19,465 nucleotides of DNA from JAZDLX01 sp964538455 (lineage in GTDB: Bacteria > Electryoneota > Electryoneia > Electryoneales > Electryoneaceae), in the NCBI GenBank assembly GCA_964538455.1, contig CAZIDZ010000042.1, positions 1 through 19,465 of the forward strand, given 5' to 3'. The notes under the pieces are model-generated. The model was not told where the DNA came from, searched no databases, and saw only the letters and a program-made list of their open reading frames with translations. Positions 1 to 7,168 of this stretch are shown here, piece by piece (position 1 is the stretch's first letter; each line of letters begins with the position of its first letter). A program made the translations under genes and the position numbers.

Positions 1-739
1 GGGGACAGTATATTTATTTTCTGTCATCAAGACGTTTCCTGCCCGGTTTCTTCTTCCGCAAAGAGCGGTTCAACCTCCCCTCGAGATCATCAATGAATCG
101 ACTACTCCCAAGTGGACGACCGGTACGGCTGTGAAGCTCCAGTTCCGCCATCTCGTCTGCCGGAAGATCGTCCTCAAGAAATGAACGCCAGTCGTCTACT
201 CGATCCAACATCGGCTGGAGTGTCAACAGATCCGATTCAGCTTGTTCCGTCAGGTGTGCCAGGGCACTGCTCCATTCCCACTCTCCCGCAGCGCGGACAA
301 GTCCGGCACGTACGGGATTCAGTTCAACATAACGAACCGCAGCAAGAAGATGCTGCTCATCCATGGGAAAAGAAGCAAACCGTTCCTGCCAAAGGTGACC
401 GCGCCATCTCTCCCGGAAATTGATATGCCGCGTGTAACGACGATGAGCCTCACCGATCGCCAAACGAAGACCTTCCGCGGTGGAAGGAACAGCGACCAGG
501 TGAACATGATTGGGCATGAGGCAATACGCCCAGATTTCAACCTGATGCTTGTCGCACCATCGGTTCATCAGCTCTAGGTAAACCCGGTAATCATCATCCG
601 AGAAGAAAACCGGCAACCGTCGGTTACCTCGTTGTGTGATGTGGTGTGGAACATGGGGTACTACGACGCGTGCGGTTCGTGCCATGTTCGAAGGTACTCA
701 ACGAGACCGGGACCCGCAAGAAATATGTATACTGTCCCC
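1..739 (-). mobile_element. RAYT/IS200-like element with terminal inverted repeats
   Basis: The transposase gene is enclosed by the 12-bp perfect inverted repeat GGGGACAGTATA (1-12) and TATACTGTCCCC (728-739). Weaker matching continues inward into an AT-rich tail of the TTATTT/ATATTT type. The stop codon of the transposase (14-16) sits within the tail of the left repeat, so gene and ends form one compact unit. The left edge coincides with the window start, so bases further out cannot be judged. No target-site duplication can be tested. The arrangement fits the single-copy, self-contained RAYT elements seen in many bacterial genomes. Confidence 0.8.
14..685 (-). CDS. REP-associated tyrosine transposase (IS200-like, Y1_Tnp family)
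   Basis: A 223-residue protein of the Y1 HUH-endonuclease family, which nicks single-stranded DNA through a catalytic tyrosine. The family signature is present in order: HHITQRGNRR near residues 14-23, the metal-binding HUH motif NHVHL with His60 and His62, and a RYVELNPVRAG block with the probable catalytic Tyr119. The C-terminus is basic (RKKKPGRKR), as in many RAYTs. The length is usual for the group and the frame is intact. The start is the ATG at 683-685; no strong ribosome binding site precedes it. The gene stands alone within matching inverted repeats, which supports a RAYT rather than a true IS200 with a TnpB partner. Confidence 0.88.
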   Translation of the reverse strand: MARTARVVVPHVPHHITQRGNRRLPVFFSDDDYRVYLELMNRWCDKHQVEIWAYCLMPNHVHLVAVPSTAEGLRLAIGEAHRRYTRHINFRERWRGHLWQERFASFPMDEQHLLAAVRYVELNPVRAGLVRAAGEWEWSSALAHLTEQAESDLLTLQPMLDRVDDWRSFLEDDLPADEMAELELHSRTGRPLGSSRFIDDLEGRLNRSLRKKKPGRKRLDDRK

Positions 740-902
740 GGAATACACGGAATACTAAATAACGCGGCAGTCTGAATCAATTTGATAAACCTCTCCTAAC
801 TCAAAGCAACTGTCAGAATCCGGGTTGTTCGCTTTCGTTTCCCCCCTGATGGCTTACCTTGAATTACCCCTCTGAACCGTATTCGACCTAACCGTTGAAA
901 CT

Positions 903-915
903 GACAGTCACTGTC
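903..915. promoter_or_regulatory. 13-bp palindrome upstream of the 1649-residue secreted protein
   Basis: GACAGT-C-ACTGTC is a perfect odd palindrome about 110 bp before the start codon at 1023. It could be an operator half-site pair, but nothing else in the sequence identifies a regulator. The rest of 740-1022 holds no gene and no convincing promoter that I can defend. Confidence 0.2.
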
Positions 916-1005
916 GGCTGATCTGTATTGCCCCCCTGTAGATTTTCCAATTCTTTTAATAGCGTCCAATTCGGCAAGTGGATCGACCACCTTGTGCTGC
1001 ATCAC

Positions 1006-1014
1006 AAAGGAGGG
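1006..1014 (+). promoter_or_regulatory. Ribosome binding site that fixes the start at 1023
   Basis: AAAGGAGGG lies 8 bases before the ATG at 1023. The open frame reaches back to a GTG at 978, but only the ATG at 1023 has this site and gives a clean signal peptide at the N-terminus. Confidence 0.75.
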
Positions 1015-1022
1015 ATACGACC

Positions 1023-4000
1023 ATGCCACGTATCAGAACCCTCGCCCTCGTACTCTGCCTTATCGCGACCTCCATCCAGGCCCAGGACAGTCTGAACGTC
1101 GAGTTGATCGGCACTGCGTACGACAATTGGGATTTTGCGGAAAACGTCGCTGTTTCGGGAAACTACGCCTATGTCGCAGCAATGAAATCCGGGATCCGCA
1201 TCCTGGATGTTTCCGATCCCGCCAATCCTTACGAGGTGGCCAGCTTTTCCTGGCGTAGCGACGCCTATGACGTCGAGGTGGCGGGCAACTACGCCTACGT
1301 CGCTGTGATGACCGAAGGACTGCGCGTGTTGGATATCTCGGACCCGCTCCACCCCCAGGAAGTCGGATACGTTGACACGTTCACAGCGTATGGAGTGACC
1401 GTCTCGGGAAACCTGGCATTGATCGCAGATGGGCCCATCGGACTGGTGGTCATCGATATTTCCAACCCGGCGAGCCCCGTTGAACTGGCACAGCTCGATA
1501 CGGATGGGGGCTCCTACGACGTTGTCGTGTCAGGCGACTACGCCTATCTGGGCGATTCTCAGGATGGCCTCTGGATCGTTGATATTTCGACGCCCAGCGC
1601 TCCCCTTGAGGTTTCTCACAATGACACGGCAGGGTGGATTCAAGACCTTGCGGTGTCGGGCGGCTTTGCCTTTGTCAGCTCAGGCTATTCCTTCGATGTG
1701 TTCGACGTCTCCTCCCCGGACAGCACGTTCAAGGTCGGGCATCTCTCGCTGTCCACATCGGCAAAAGGAGTGATCCTGCGCGGTGATAGCGCATACGTGG
1801 CGAACGACGATGACGGCCTCAGGGTCATCAACATTTCTGACCCCACCACCCCTGTGGAAGTGAGCAGTTGTGACTCGCCCGGTACGGCTACCGGAGTGAC
1901 CTGCTCGGGCGAGTACTTCTATCTGGCCGATGGGTACGGCGGACTGAGGATATTTGCCTTCCAATCTGCGCTACTCTCCCCGGGAGGGCAGCGAGAACCT
2001 TTCGACATGAGAAGCCAGGGTGTCGCTCCACCTCCCACTCTGACCGAGATTGGACACTTTGTGACCCCGGGGTTGTTTCAAAGCGTTGCCCTCTCAGGAG
2101 GATACGCCTGCCTGGCAGCTCGCAACGGCAGCATGAACGTTGCGGACATTTCCAACCCCGAGAACATGACCGATCTCGGATCAGTTAATACCGATGATGA
2201 GGGCCGGAGAATTGCGGTTGCGGGGGAGTATGCTTATGTGGCAGATACAAAGGGCGGGCTGAGAGTCATTAACATCTCGGACAAGGAGAATCCTGTCGAA
2301 ACGGGGGTTTTCGACAACGACCACCCAATCAAAGATGTCGCAATTTCGGGCAATTACGCTTACGTCGCGGATGAGTATTCCGGTCTACGGGTCATCGATG
2401 TTTCCAATCCTGCTTCCCCCGTGGAACATGGCAGCTATGCCCTTCCGTCATGGACCCGAGGTGTTGCTGTTCAGGATTCGCTGGTTGGTGTTATGAATGT
2501 CTTTAACGGCTTCTTCCTCTTCAACGTATCCGATCCTTCCACGCCCGTCCTCCTCGATACTGTGTACGGATTCGACTACGTTCCTGAAAACGTCTGTATA
2601 TCCGGAGACCACGCCTACCTCGGTGCGAATGGTGGAAGGCTTCATGTTGTCGACATTTCAGATCCGGCGAATGCGGTTCTTGTCAGCAGCTATTACGATC
2701 CCGGCAATTATTCGAATTTCCTAAGTGTTGCAGTGTCAGGAGACTTTGTCTTCACGGTTTGCTCAACAGGTGGGATGTACGTGGTGGACGTCTCCGATCC
2801 CACATATCCGGTCAAGGCCGGATACTACGACACGCCGGGCAATGCCTACGGGATTGCGCTCTCCGGCGATACCGCCTACGTAGCAGACTACTACTATCTG
2901 GAAGCGTTCGATTGTTCCATCGCCCTGACCCGCAACACCACCGCACAGGACCTGGACATCGGTGAAAGTGAAGATCTGCAGCACCTCGTTTCGCACGAGC
3001 CGACAATCAGCTGGACCTATTTTGACGAATTCGACTCACCCCAAAGCGGATACCAGATTCAGGTTTCGAGCGACAGTACCTTCGCGACCGTCGACCTGTG
3101 GAACGCGGGAGTAGTTTCCAGTACGTCAACGAGCGTTCCCTACGCGGGCGATCCGTTGCTCGACGGAAGTGAATACTTTCTGCGGATGAGACTCCAGGCA
3201 GAGGATGGATACACGAGCAGGTGGAGCCCCACGCTCTCCTTCCGGATGAACACGGAACCGACAACACCGACCCCGATCAGCCCGCCGGACACCAGCCTTG
3301 TCCTGTCCGATTTGGCCTTGACGGTCTCCCTGTGCAGTGACGCCGACAACGATACGATCACCTATGGTTTTCTCGTGTACAGTGACGCCGCCCTGACCAC
3401 TCTCGTTCGAGCGGTAAGCGGAGTGGCCGACACCGCATGGATACCCGATCCCGCGTTGCCGGACAACCAGTGGTACTGGTGGCGTGCGTTTGCGGAGGAC
3501 GGACACGAGATGAGCGACACAACGGAAGCACGTTCCTTCTTCAGCGAAATCCTCGATGAAGCACCCGCTGCCTTCAACCTCCTCTCCCCGTCCAATGGCG
3601 ATACCTGCTGGACGCTCGATACGACGCTGGTCTGGCAGCAAACGAGTGATCCTGACCCCGATGACACGACCCTCTACGACGTATGGCTTGACTCGCTGGC
3701 AGATCTCTCCACCAAGTGGCTGGTCGCGGACAGCACGGTGGACACCACCTGTAGCCTTGTTGATCTTCTGGATGACCACAGTTACTACTGGACAGTCCGG
3801 GCCACGGATAGCAACACATCGGGCACATGGGCCGGGGATACACTCAGCTTCAGCACCTATCTACCCGAAGCCCCGGACCCATTCTTGTATGCCTCGCCCG
3901 ACAGCGGCTTAGTCGTGGGAGACGATGAACCGACGGTGACATGGCATCCAACCAGCGATCCCGACCCGGGGGATAGCTTCGAATACGTCGTGGAGTGGTC

Positions 4001-5972
4001 GGAGGATGCGGCCTTCAGCACCAGTTACAGTGCCACGACGGCGGACACGTTCTACACGATCACAGACTTGGCAAGTCCTAGTCTCGTGACCGCCCTGAAC
4101 GAGCGTGAGCCGTTGCGATCCAAAGGCGGTACAGGAGCGTTTGCCAGCACCGATCGGAATGGTGATGCAGAAGCCACAATAATTGATGGCCCGCAGCTTG
4201 TACTGCCCGACGATGGGTCCTACTACTGGCGTGTGAAAGCGGTGGACAGCTTCGACCTTGAAACCGCTGGACAGGATGGCAACGCCTGGTCTTTCGAAGT
4301 GGATGTACAAGAAGGGCCTGCATCGTTCGCACTGGCAACACCCTCTGATGGCGACACCTGCTGGACATTGGACACCATGCTGGTCTGGCAGCAAACGAGT
4401 GACCCGGATCCCTACGACACACCGTTCTACGATGTGTGGCTTGACACGCTGGCAGATCTCTCCACCAAGTGGCAGGTCGCGGACAGCACGGCGGACACCA
4501 CCTGTAGTCTTGTTGATCTTCTGGATGACCACACCTTCTACTGGACAGTCCGGGCCACGGACAGCAATACGGCCGGCACATGGGCAAGTGACACACTCAG
4601 CTTCCATGTCAAGCTACCCACAGCACCGCTTCCATTCTTCTATGCCTCGCCCGACAGCGGCTCTGTCGTGGGAGACGATGAACCGACGGTGACATGGCAT
4701 CCATCCAGCGATCCCGACCTGGGGGATAGCTTCGAATACGTCGTGGAGTGGTCGGAGGATGCTGCCTTCAGCACCAGTTACAGTGCCACAACGACGGACA
4801 CGTTCTACACGATGACGGATTTGGTAACCTCGGGGATGTTCACAACAATCCTCCAGGAACCGAACTCGTCAACGAAGTCAAGCCTTGGGAAAAACGGGAA
4901 AACGGGAATTGTCCACACGGAAGAAGGGGACAACGATCCCGACTTCTCGCTCCCGGACGACTACTGGTACTACTGGCGTGTGAAGGCGGTGGACAGCTTT
5001 GGGCTTGAGACCGCTGGACAGGATGGCAACGCCTGGTGTTTCAAGGTGGATGTACAAGAAGTGCCTGCATCGTTCGCACTGGTAACACCCTCCGATGGCG
5101 AAACCTGCTGGACGTTGGACACCACATTGGTCTGGCGTCAGACAACAGACCCGGACCCCTACGACACACCGTTCTACGATGTGTGGCTGGATACACTTGT
5201 GGATCTCTCCACCAAGTGGCTTGTTGCGGACAGCACGGCGGACACCACCTGTAGCCTTGTTGATCTTCTGGATAACCACAGTTACTACTGGACAATCCGG
5301 GCCACGGACAGCAACACGCCCGGTACCTGGGCCGGGGACACTCTCGGTTTCAGCACCTATCTACCAGAAGCCCCACCCCCATTTGCATTGCTCTCTCCTG
5401 CGGATGGTGCGGAAATTCCAAGCACTGATCTATTCCCTCTCGTCTTCCATTGGGAACCGGCGGAGGATCCCGATCCGGGGGACAGCCTGACCTACACACT
5501 CGAACTGAGTCTGGATGTCCTGTTCACGGATTTACACTCGATTATTGCAAACAGTCACGATTCAGCTCTGGTCGATACCCTCGAAAGAAACACCTACTAC
5601 TGGCGGGTCAAGGCCTCGGACAACTACGGTTTCGAAACCTATTCAGCAGAGACCCGAACCCTGGATGTAAGCCTGTCCGTGAATGAGTGGCTGTCCGGAC
5701 TGCCAAAGGATTACTGCATCGCTGCTCTCTATCCTAACCCCTTCAACCCATCCTTGAACGTGACAGTGGGGTTACCACAACCTGCGGATCTTCGCATCGT
5801 CCTCTATACCATCATGGGACAGCAGGTGGCTGAACTGGTGAACAGCAAGGTTCCGGCTGGATATCGGCACTTCGTGTTCAATGGATCACACCTGGCGAGC
5901 GGAGTCTATTTCCTCCGTGCGGTCGTACCGGGGAAGATGATTCAGATCAGGAAAGTTGTCTTGATGAAGTAG
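1023..5972 (+). CDS. Secreted double beta-propeller (LVIVD) / Ig-repeat protein with T9SS-type sorting domain
   Basis: A 1649-residue exported protein. Residues 1-20 are a signal peptide (MPRIRTLALVLCLIATSIQA). LVIVD repeats of about 42 residues (VSGNYAYVA...GLRVIDISDPANP) fill about 22-630. I count fourteen: seven, a 25-residue linker near 317-340 (SPGGQREPF...), then seven more, so two seven-bladed propellers are likely. Two Ig/FN3-like domains follow (about 656-746 and 748-846). Then come tandem units of about 250 residues beginning PAAF/PASF, each with two Ig-like folds (WTLDTTLVWQQTSDPDP, YYWRVKAVDS). The C-terminus (about 1570-1649, YPNPFNPS to RKVVLMK) is a T9SS type A / FlgD-Ig-like sorting domain. 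No catalytic motif is seen, so a surface adhesin or scaffold role is inferred. A terminator follows the stop by 22 bp. Confidence 0.85.
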   Translation: MPRIRTLALVLCLIATSIQAQDSLNVELIGTAYDNWDFAENVAVSGNYAYVAAMKSGIRILDVSDPANPYEVASFSWRSDAYDVEVAGNYAYVAVMTEGLRVLDISDPLHPQEVGYVDTFTAYGVTVSGNLALIADGPIGLVVIDISNPASPVELAQLDTDGGSYDVVVSGDYAYLGDSQDGLWIVDISTPSAPLEVSHNDTAGWIQDLAVSGGFAFVSSGYSFDVFDVSSPDSTFKVGHLSLSTSAKGVILRGDSAYVANDDDGLRVINISDPTTPVEVSSCDSPGTATGVTCSGEYFYLADGYGGLRIFAFQSALLSPGGQREPFDMRSQGVAPPPTLTEIGHFVTPGLFQSVALSGGYACLAARNGSMNVADISNPENMTDLGSVNTDDEGRRIAVAGEYAYVADTKGGLRVINISDKENPVETGVFDNDHPIKDVAISGNYAYVADEYSGLRVIDVSNPASPVEHGSYALPSWTRGVAVQDSLVGVMNVFNGFFLFNVSDPSTPVLLDTVYGFDYVPENVCISGDHAYLGANGGRLHVVDISDPANAVLVSSYYDPGNYSNFLSVAVSGDFVFTVCSTGGMYVVDVSDPTYPVKAGYYDTPGNAYGIALSGDTAYVADYYYLEAFDCSIALTRNTTAQDLDIGESEDLQHLVSHEPTISWTYFDEFDSPQSGYQIQVSSDSTFATVDLWNAGVVSSTSTSVPYAGDPLLDGSEYFLRMRLQAEDGYTSRWSPTLSFRMNTEPTTPTPISPPDTSLVLSDLALTVSLCSDADNDTITYGFLVYSDAALTTLVRAVSGVADTAWIPDPALPDNQWYWWRAFAEDGHEMSDTTEARSFFSEILDEAPAAFNLLSPSNGDTCWTLDTTLVWQQTSDPDPDDTTLYDVWLDSLADLSTKWLVADSTVDTTCSLVDLLDDHSYYWTVRATDSNTSGTWAGDTLSFSTYLPEAPDPFLYASPDSGLVVGDDEPTVTWHPTSDPDPGDSFEYVVEWSEDAAFSTSYSATTADTFYTITDLASPSLVTALNEREPLRSKGGTGAFASTDRNGDAEATIIDGPQLVLPDDGSYYWRVKAVDSFDLETAGQDGNAWSFEVDVQEGPASFALATPSDGDTCWTLDTMLVWQQTSDPDPYDTPFYDVWLDTLADLSTKWQVADSTADTTCSLVDLLDDHTFYWTVRATDSNTAGTWASDTLSFHVKLPTAPLPFFYASPDSGSVVGDDEPTVTWHPSSDPDLGDSFEYVVEWSEDAAFSTSYSATTTDTFYTMTDLVTSGMFTTILQEPNSSTKSSLGKNGKTGIVHTEEGDNDPDFSLPDDYWYYWRVKAVDSFGLETAGQDGNAWCFKVDVQEVPASFALVTPSDGETCWTLDTTLVWRQTTDPDPYDTPFYDVWLDTLVDLSTKWLVADSTADTTCSLVDLLDNHSYYWTIRATDSNTPGTWAGDTLGFSTYLPEAPPPFALLSPADGAEIPSTDLFPLVFHWEPAEDPDPGDSLTYTLELSLDVLFTDLHSIIANSHDSALVDTLERNTYYWRVKASDNYGFETYSAETRTLDVSLSVNEWLSGLPKDYCIAALYPNPFNPSLNVTVGLPQPADLRIVLYTIMGQQVAELVNSKVPAGYRHFVFNGSHLASGVYFLRAVVPGKMIQIRKVVLMK
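3564..5063 (+). repeat. Tandem ~750-bp repeats within the secreted Ig-repeat protein
   Basis: Two full in-frame units lie at 3564-4316 (753 bp) and 4317-5063 (747 bp), followed by a third unit from 5064 of which only the first half stays close. Long stretches are nearly identical in DNA, for example around CTCTCCACCAAGTGGCTGG and the following GTTGATCTTCTGGAT. Each full unit carries an unrelated insert of about 40 residues (roughly 4073-4200 and 4823-4950) between conserved flanks, while the third unit lacks it. This indicates recent duplication or gene conversion of most of the unit. Confidence 0.85.
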
Positions 5973-5994
5973 CACGCAGTCTCTGGCTCAGAGA

Positions 5995-6031
5995 AAAACA
6001 GGGCTCTGCGTTTGCGGGGCCTTGTTTGTTT
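5995..6031 (+). terminator. Rho-independent terminator after the 1649-residue secreted protein
   Basis: A 10-bp stem with some G-U pairs (AGGGCTCTGC, 6000-6009, with GCGGGGCCTT, 6014-6023) has a GTTT loop and is flanked by AAAAAC on the 5' side and GTTTGTTT on the 3' side, which extend the pairing. It lies 22 bp past the stop codon at 5970-5972. Confidence 0.65.
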
Positions 6032-6161
6032 CTCGCCACGGTGTCAGGTGCTTCAAGATATGTCGTTCCGCTGCATCTGGTTGGACAACACTGCTGAATG
6101 GGGTTGCCTTCGCGGGACGACGTTTCACTCTGTTTTGTCAGGCGTGGATTCCGTCACAAAA

Positions 6162-6194
6162 AACGGCGGCATAAGCATGCCGCCGTTCTTGTTT
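6162..6194. terminator. Second hairpin, possible bidirectional terminator
   Basis: AACGGCGGCAT (6162-6172) pairs perfectly with ATGCCGCCGTT (6177-6187) around a 4-base loop. A short T-rich stretch (CTTGTTT) follows on the plus strand and AAAAAA precedes it, so it could stop transcripts from both sides, including any reading leftward from the GIY-YIG gene. The rest of 5973-6317 holds no gene that I can support. Confidence 0.55.
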
Positions 6195-6273
6195 AATACC
6201 CAACTAGTTCAACCTCACGAAACAACTATTTACAACCCTATTAGTCCTCTCAAGTCTCTTTCGGTTTTCATTT

Positions 6274-6339
6274 GTCATCCCGGATCTCTTTCTTTGTCAT
6301 CCTCGATCTCTCTCCTTGTCATCCCGGACTTGATCCGGG
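6274..6339 (+). repeat. Three 22-bp-spaced copies of a GTCATCCCGGA-type repeat
   Basis: GTCATCC begins at 6274, 6296 and 6318, exactly 22 bp apart, with pyrimidine-rich tails (CTCTTTCTTT, CTCTCTCCTT). The third copy is the left terminal repeat of the GIY-YIG cassette. The first two look like truncated copies of the same end. Confidence 0.7.
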
Positions 6340-6690
6340 ATCCAGAGATATTTTCAAAGAAGGCTGAAGAGATCTCTCCATTCCGGATTTTCTTTTTCAA
6401 TCAAAGCCAACTTCCACTTTCTCTTCCAATTTTTCAGTTGCTTTTCCCTCCGCAAAGCGTCATTCACATCTTGAAAAAACTCGTAATACACCAGCTGGTG
6501 TACACGGTACTTCTTCGTGAATTCCCCTCCCTCCCCCGACCGGTGCTCATGCACCCTTCGAGCAAGGTTATTGGTTACACCGATATAGAGAGTACCATTT
6601 CTGCTGCTCGCCAGGATATACACTGCGTATTTCTTTTGATCCATAGAACTTCCTATAAAACACTGGATCCCGGATCAAGTCCGGGATGAC
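6318..6690. mobile_element. GIY-YIG gene cassette bounded by perfect 28-bp inverted repeats
   Basis: The left end at 6318-6345 and the right end at 6663-6690 are exact reverse complements over 28 bp. Each end is itself palindromic: CCCGGACTTGATCCGGG folds into a hairpin with a 5-base loop. The only gene inside is the GIY-YIG nuclease, separated from the ends by 8 and 18 bp. This is the layout of a REP-like repeat with its own resident nuclease. No target duplication is evident. Mobility is inferred from structure alone. Confidence 0.65.
6354..6644 (-). CDS. GIY-YIG nuclease family protein (UPF0213/YhbQ-like)
   Basis: A 96-residue single-domain GIY-YIG protein. The family motifs are visible: AVYILASS at 7-14 (the GIY strand), LYIGVTNNLARRVHEH at 19-34 (YIG strand plus the conserved arginine), and ALRREKQLKNWKR at 63-74 with the probable catalytic Glu67. 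The length matches the short GIY-YIG group (about 80-100 residues), which has no separate DNA-binding domain. The group acts on DNA, but the physiological substrate of most members is unknown. The gene stands alone on the minus strand between perfect inverted repeats, so it may promote spread of that repeat; this is inference. The frame is intact and the start is the ATG at 6642-6644. Confidence 0.9.
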   Translation of the reverse strand: MDQKKYAVYILASSRNGTLYIGVTNNLARRVHEHRSGEGGEFTKKYRVHQLVYYEFFQDVNDALRREKQLKNWKRKWKLALIEKENPEWRDLFSLL

Positions 6691-6807
6691 ATAAGGAATC
6701 TATCTCGATAATTCTATACAATATAGAGGCTTGATCCGCCAACCTTTGACCCTCAAGAATCCCTATCCACAACTCGACTCTCTCGCCTCTATGAATGAAA
6801 CGCCGCC

Positions 6808-7002
6808 TTATCTAAATGCCAAAATCGACCTTGGTTCCCAGAAATCAGCTTTTAAAACCGCATGAATCCGGTTGTGGAAGAAATGGTCCCGGACTTCAAT
6901 CAGCTCCTTGTCGACCAGGAACTGCCGTAAAGGTTCATCGTCGAAATCACCCAATGTGGAGTTGAACTTCAGCGTGAAGAGACGTGGATGAAGAGATATG
7001 AA
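6808..7002 (-). pseudogene. Fragment resembling the N-terminus of a DGR-associated HRDC-type accessory protein
   Basis: A 64-codon open stretch between stop codons has no suitable start. It contains LFTLKFNSTLGDFDDEPLRQ followed by FLVDKELIEVRDHFF, a convincing beta strand plus helix that looks like true coding sequence. From memory it resembles the N-terminal part of small proteins, often annotated as HRDC-domain proteins, that accompany diversity-generating retroelement reverse transcriptases. After DHFF the resemblance stops and a stop codon follows, so the C-terminal domain is missing. It lies on the same strand as the FGE-fold gene and 3' of it. The family assignment is tentative and needs a profile search. 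Confidence 0.4.
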
Positions 7003-7035
7003 TCAATCACAGGATTTGTTCAGTTTCAAATTTCC

Positions 7036-7117
7036 TCGTCCGTATCCGCGAAGCGAAAGCGGACGATGCCTAAGCTACGCTGCGGCGGGGCGTCCCGCAG
7101 CGGCGGGATTCGCCCGC
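7036..7117. repeat. Cluster of three GC-rich hairpins downstream of the FGE-fold gene
   Basis: Three stem-loops follow one another: TCGTCCG (7036-7042) with CGGACGA (7060-7066), GCTGCGG (7079-7085) with CCGCAGC (7095-7101), and GCGGG (7103-7107) with CCCGC (7113-7117). They start about 50 bp past the stop codon at 7169-7171. They could end transcription of that gene, although no T-run is obvious, or they could be the structured DNA that often follows a DGR variable region. Apart from these and the HRDC-like fragment, 6691-7168 shows nothing I can name. Confidence 0.45.
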
Positions 7118-7168
7118 TCGTGGCAGCACAGATGCCAACCGACAACACCCTGCAGCAAAGCGTAACAA

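Noticed and set aside
3126..3779. Long minus-strand open frames within the secreted Ig-repeat gene, also at 3909-4607 and 4878-5279
   Set aside because: They repeat with the tandem DNA units and mirror the real plus-strand protein; no independent gene features.
6274..6339. Possible CRISPR-like array because of the exact 22-bp period
   Set aside because: The units are contiguous with no unique spacers of usable size and are partial copies of the cassette end.
6012..6689. A 225-codon plus-strand open frame
   Set aside because: It reads through the terminator hairpin and is antisense to the GIY-YIG gene; the protein is low in complexity with no family features.
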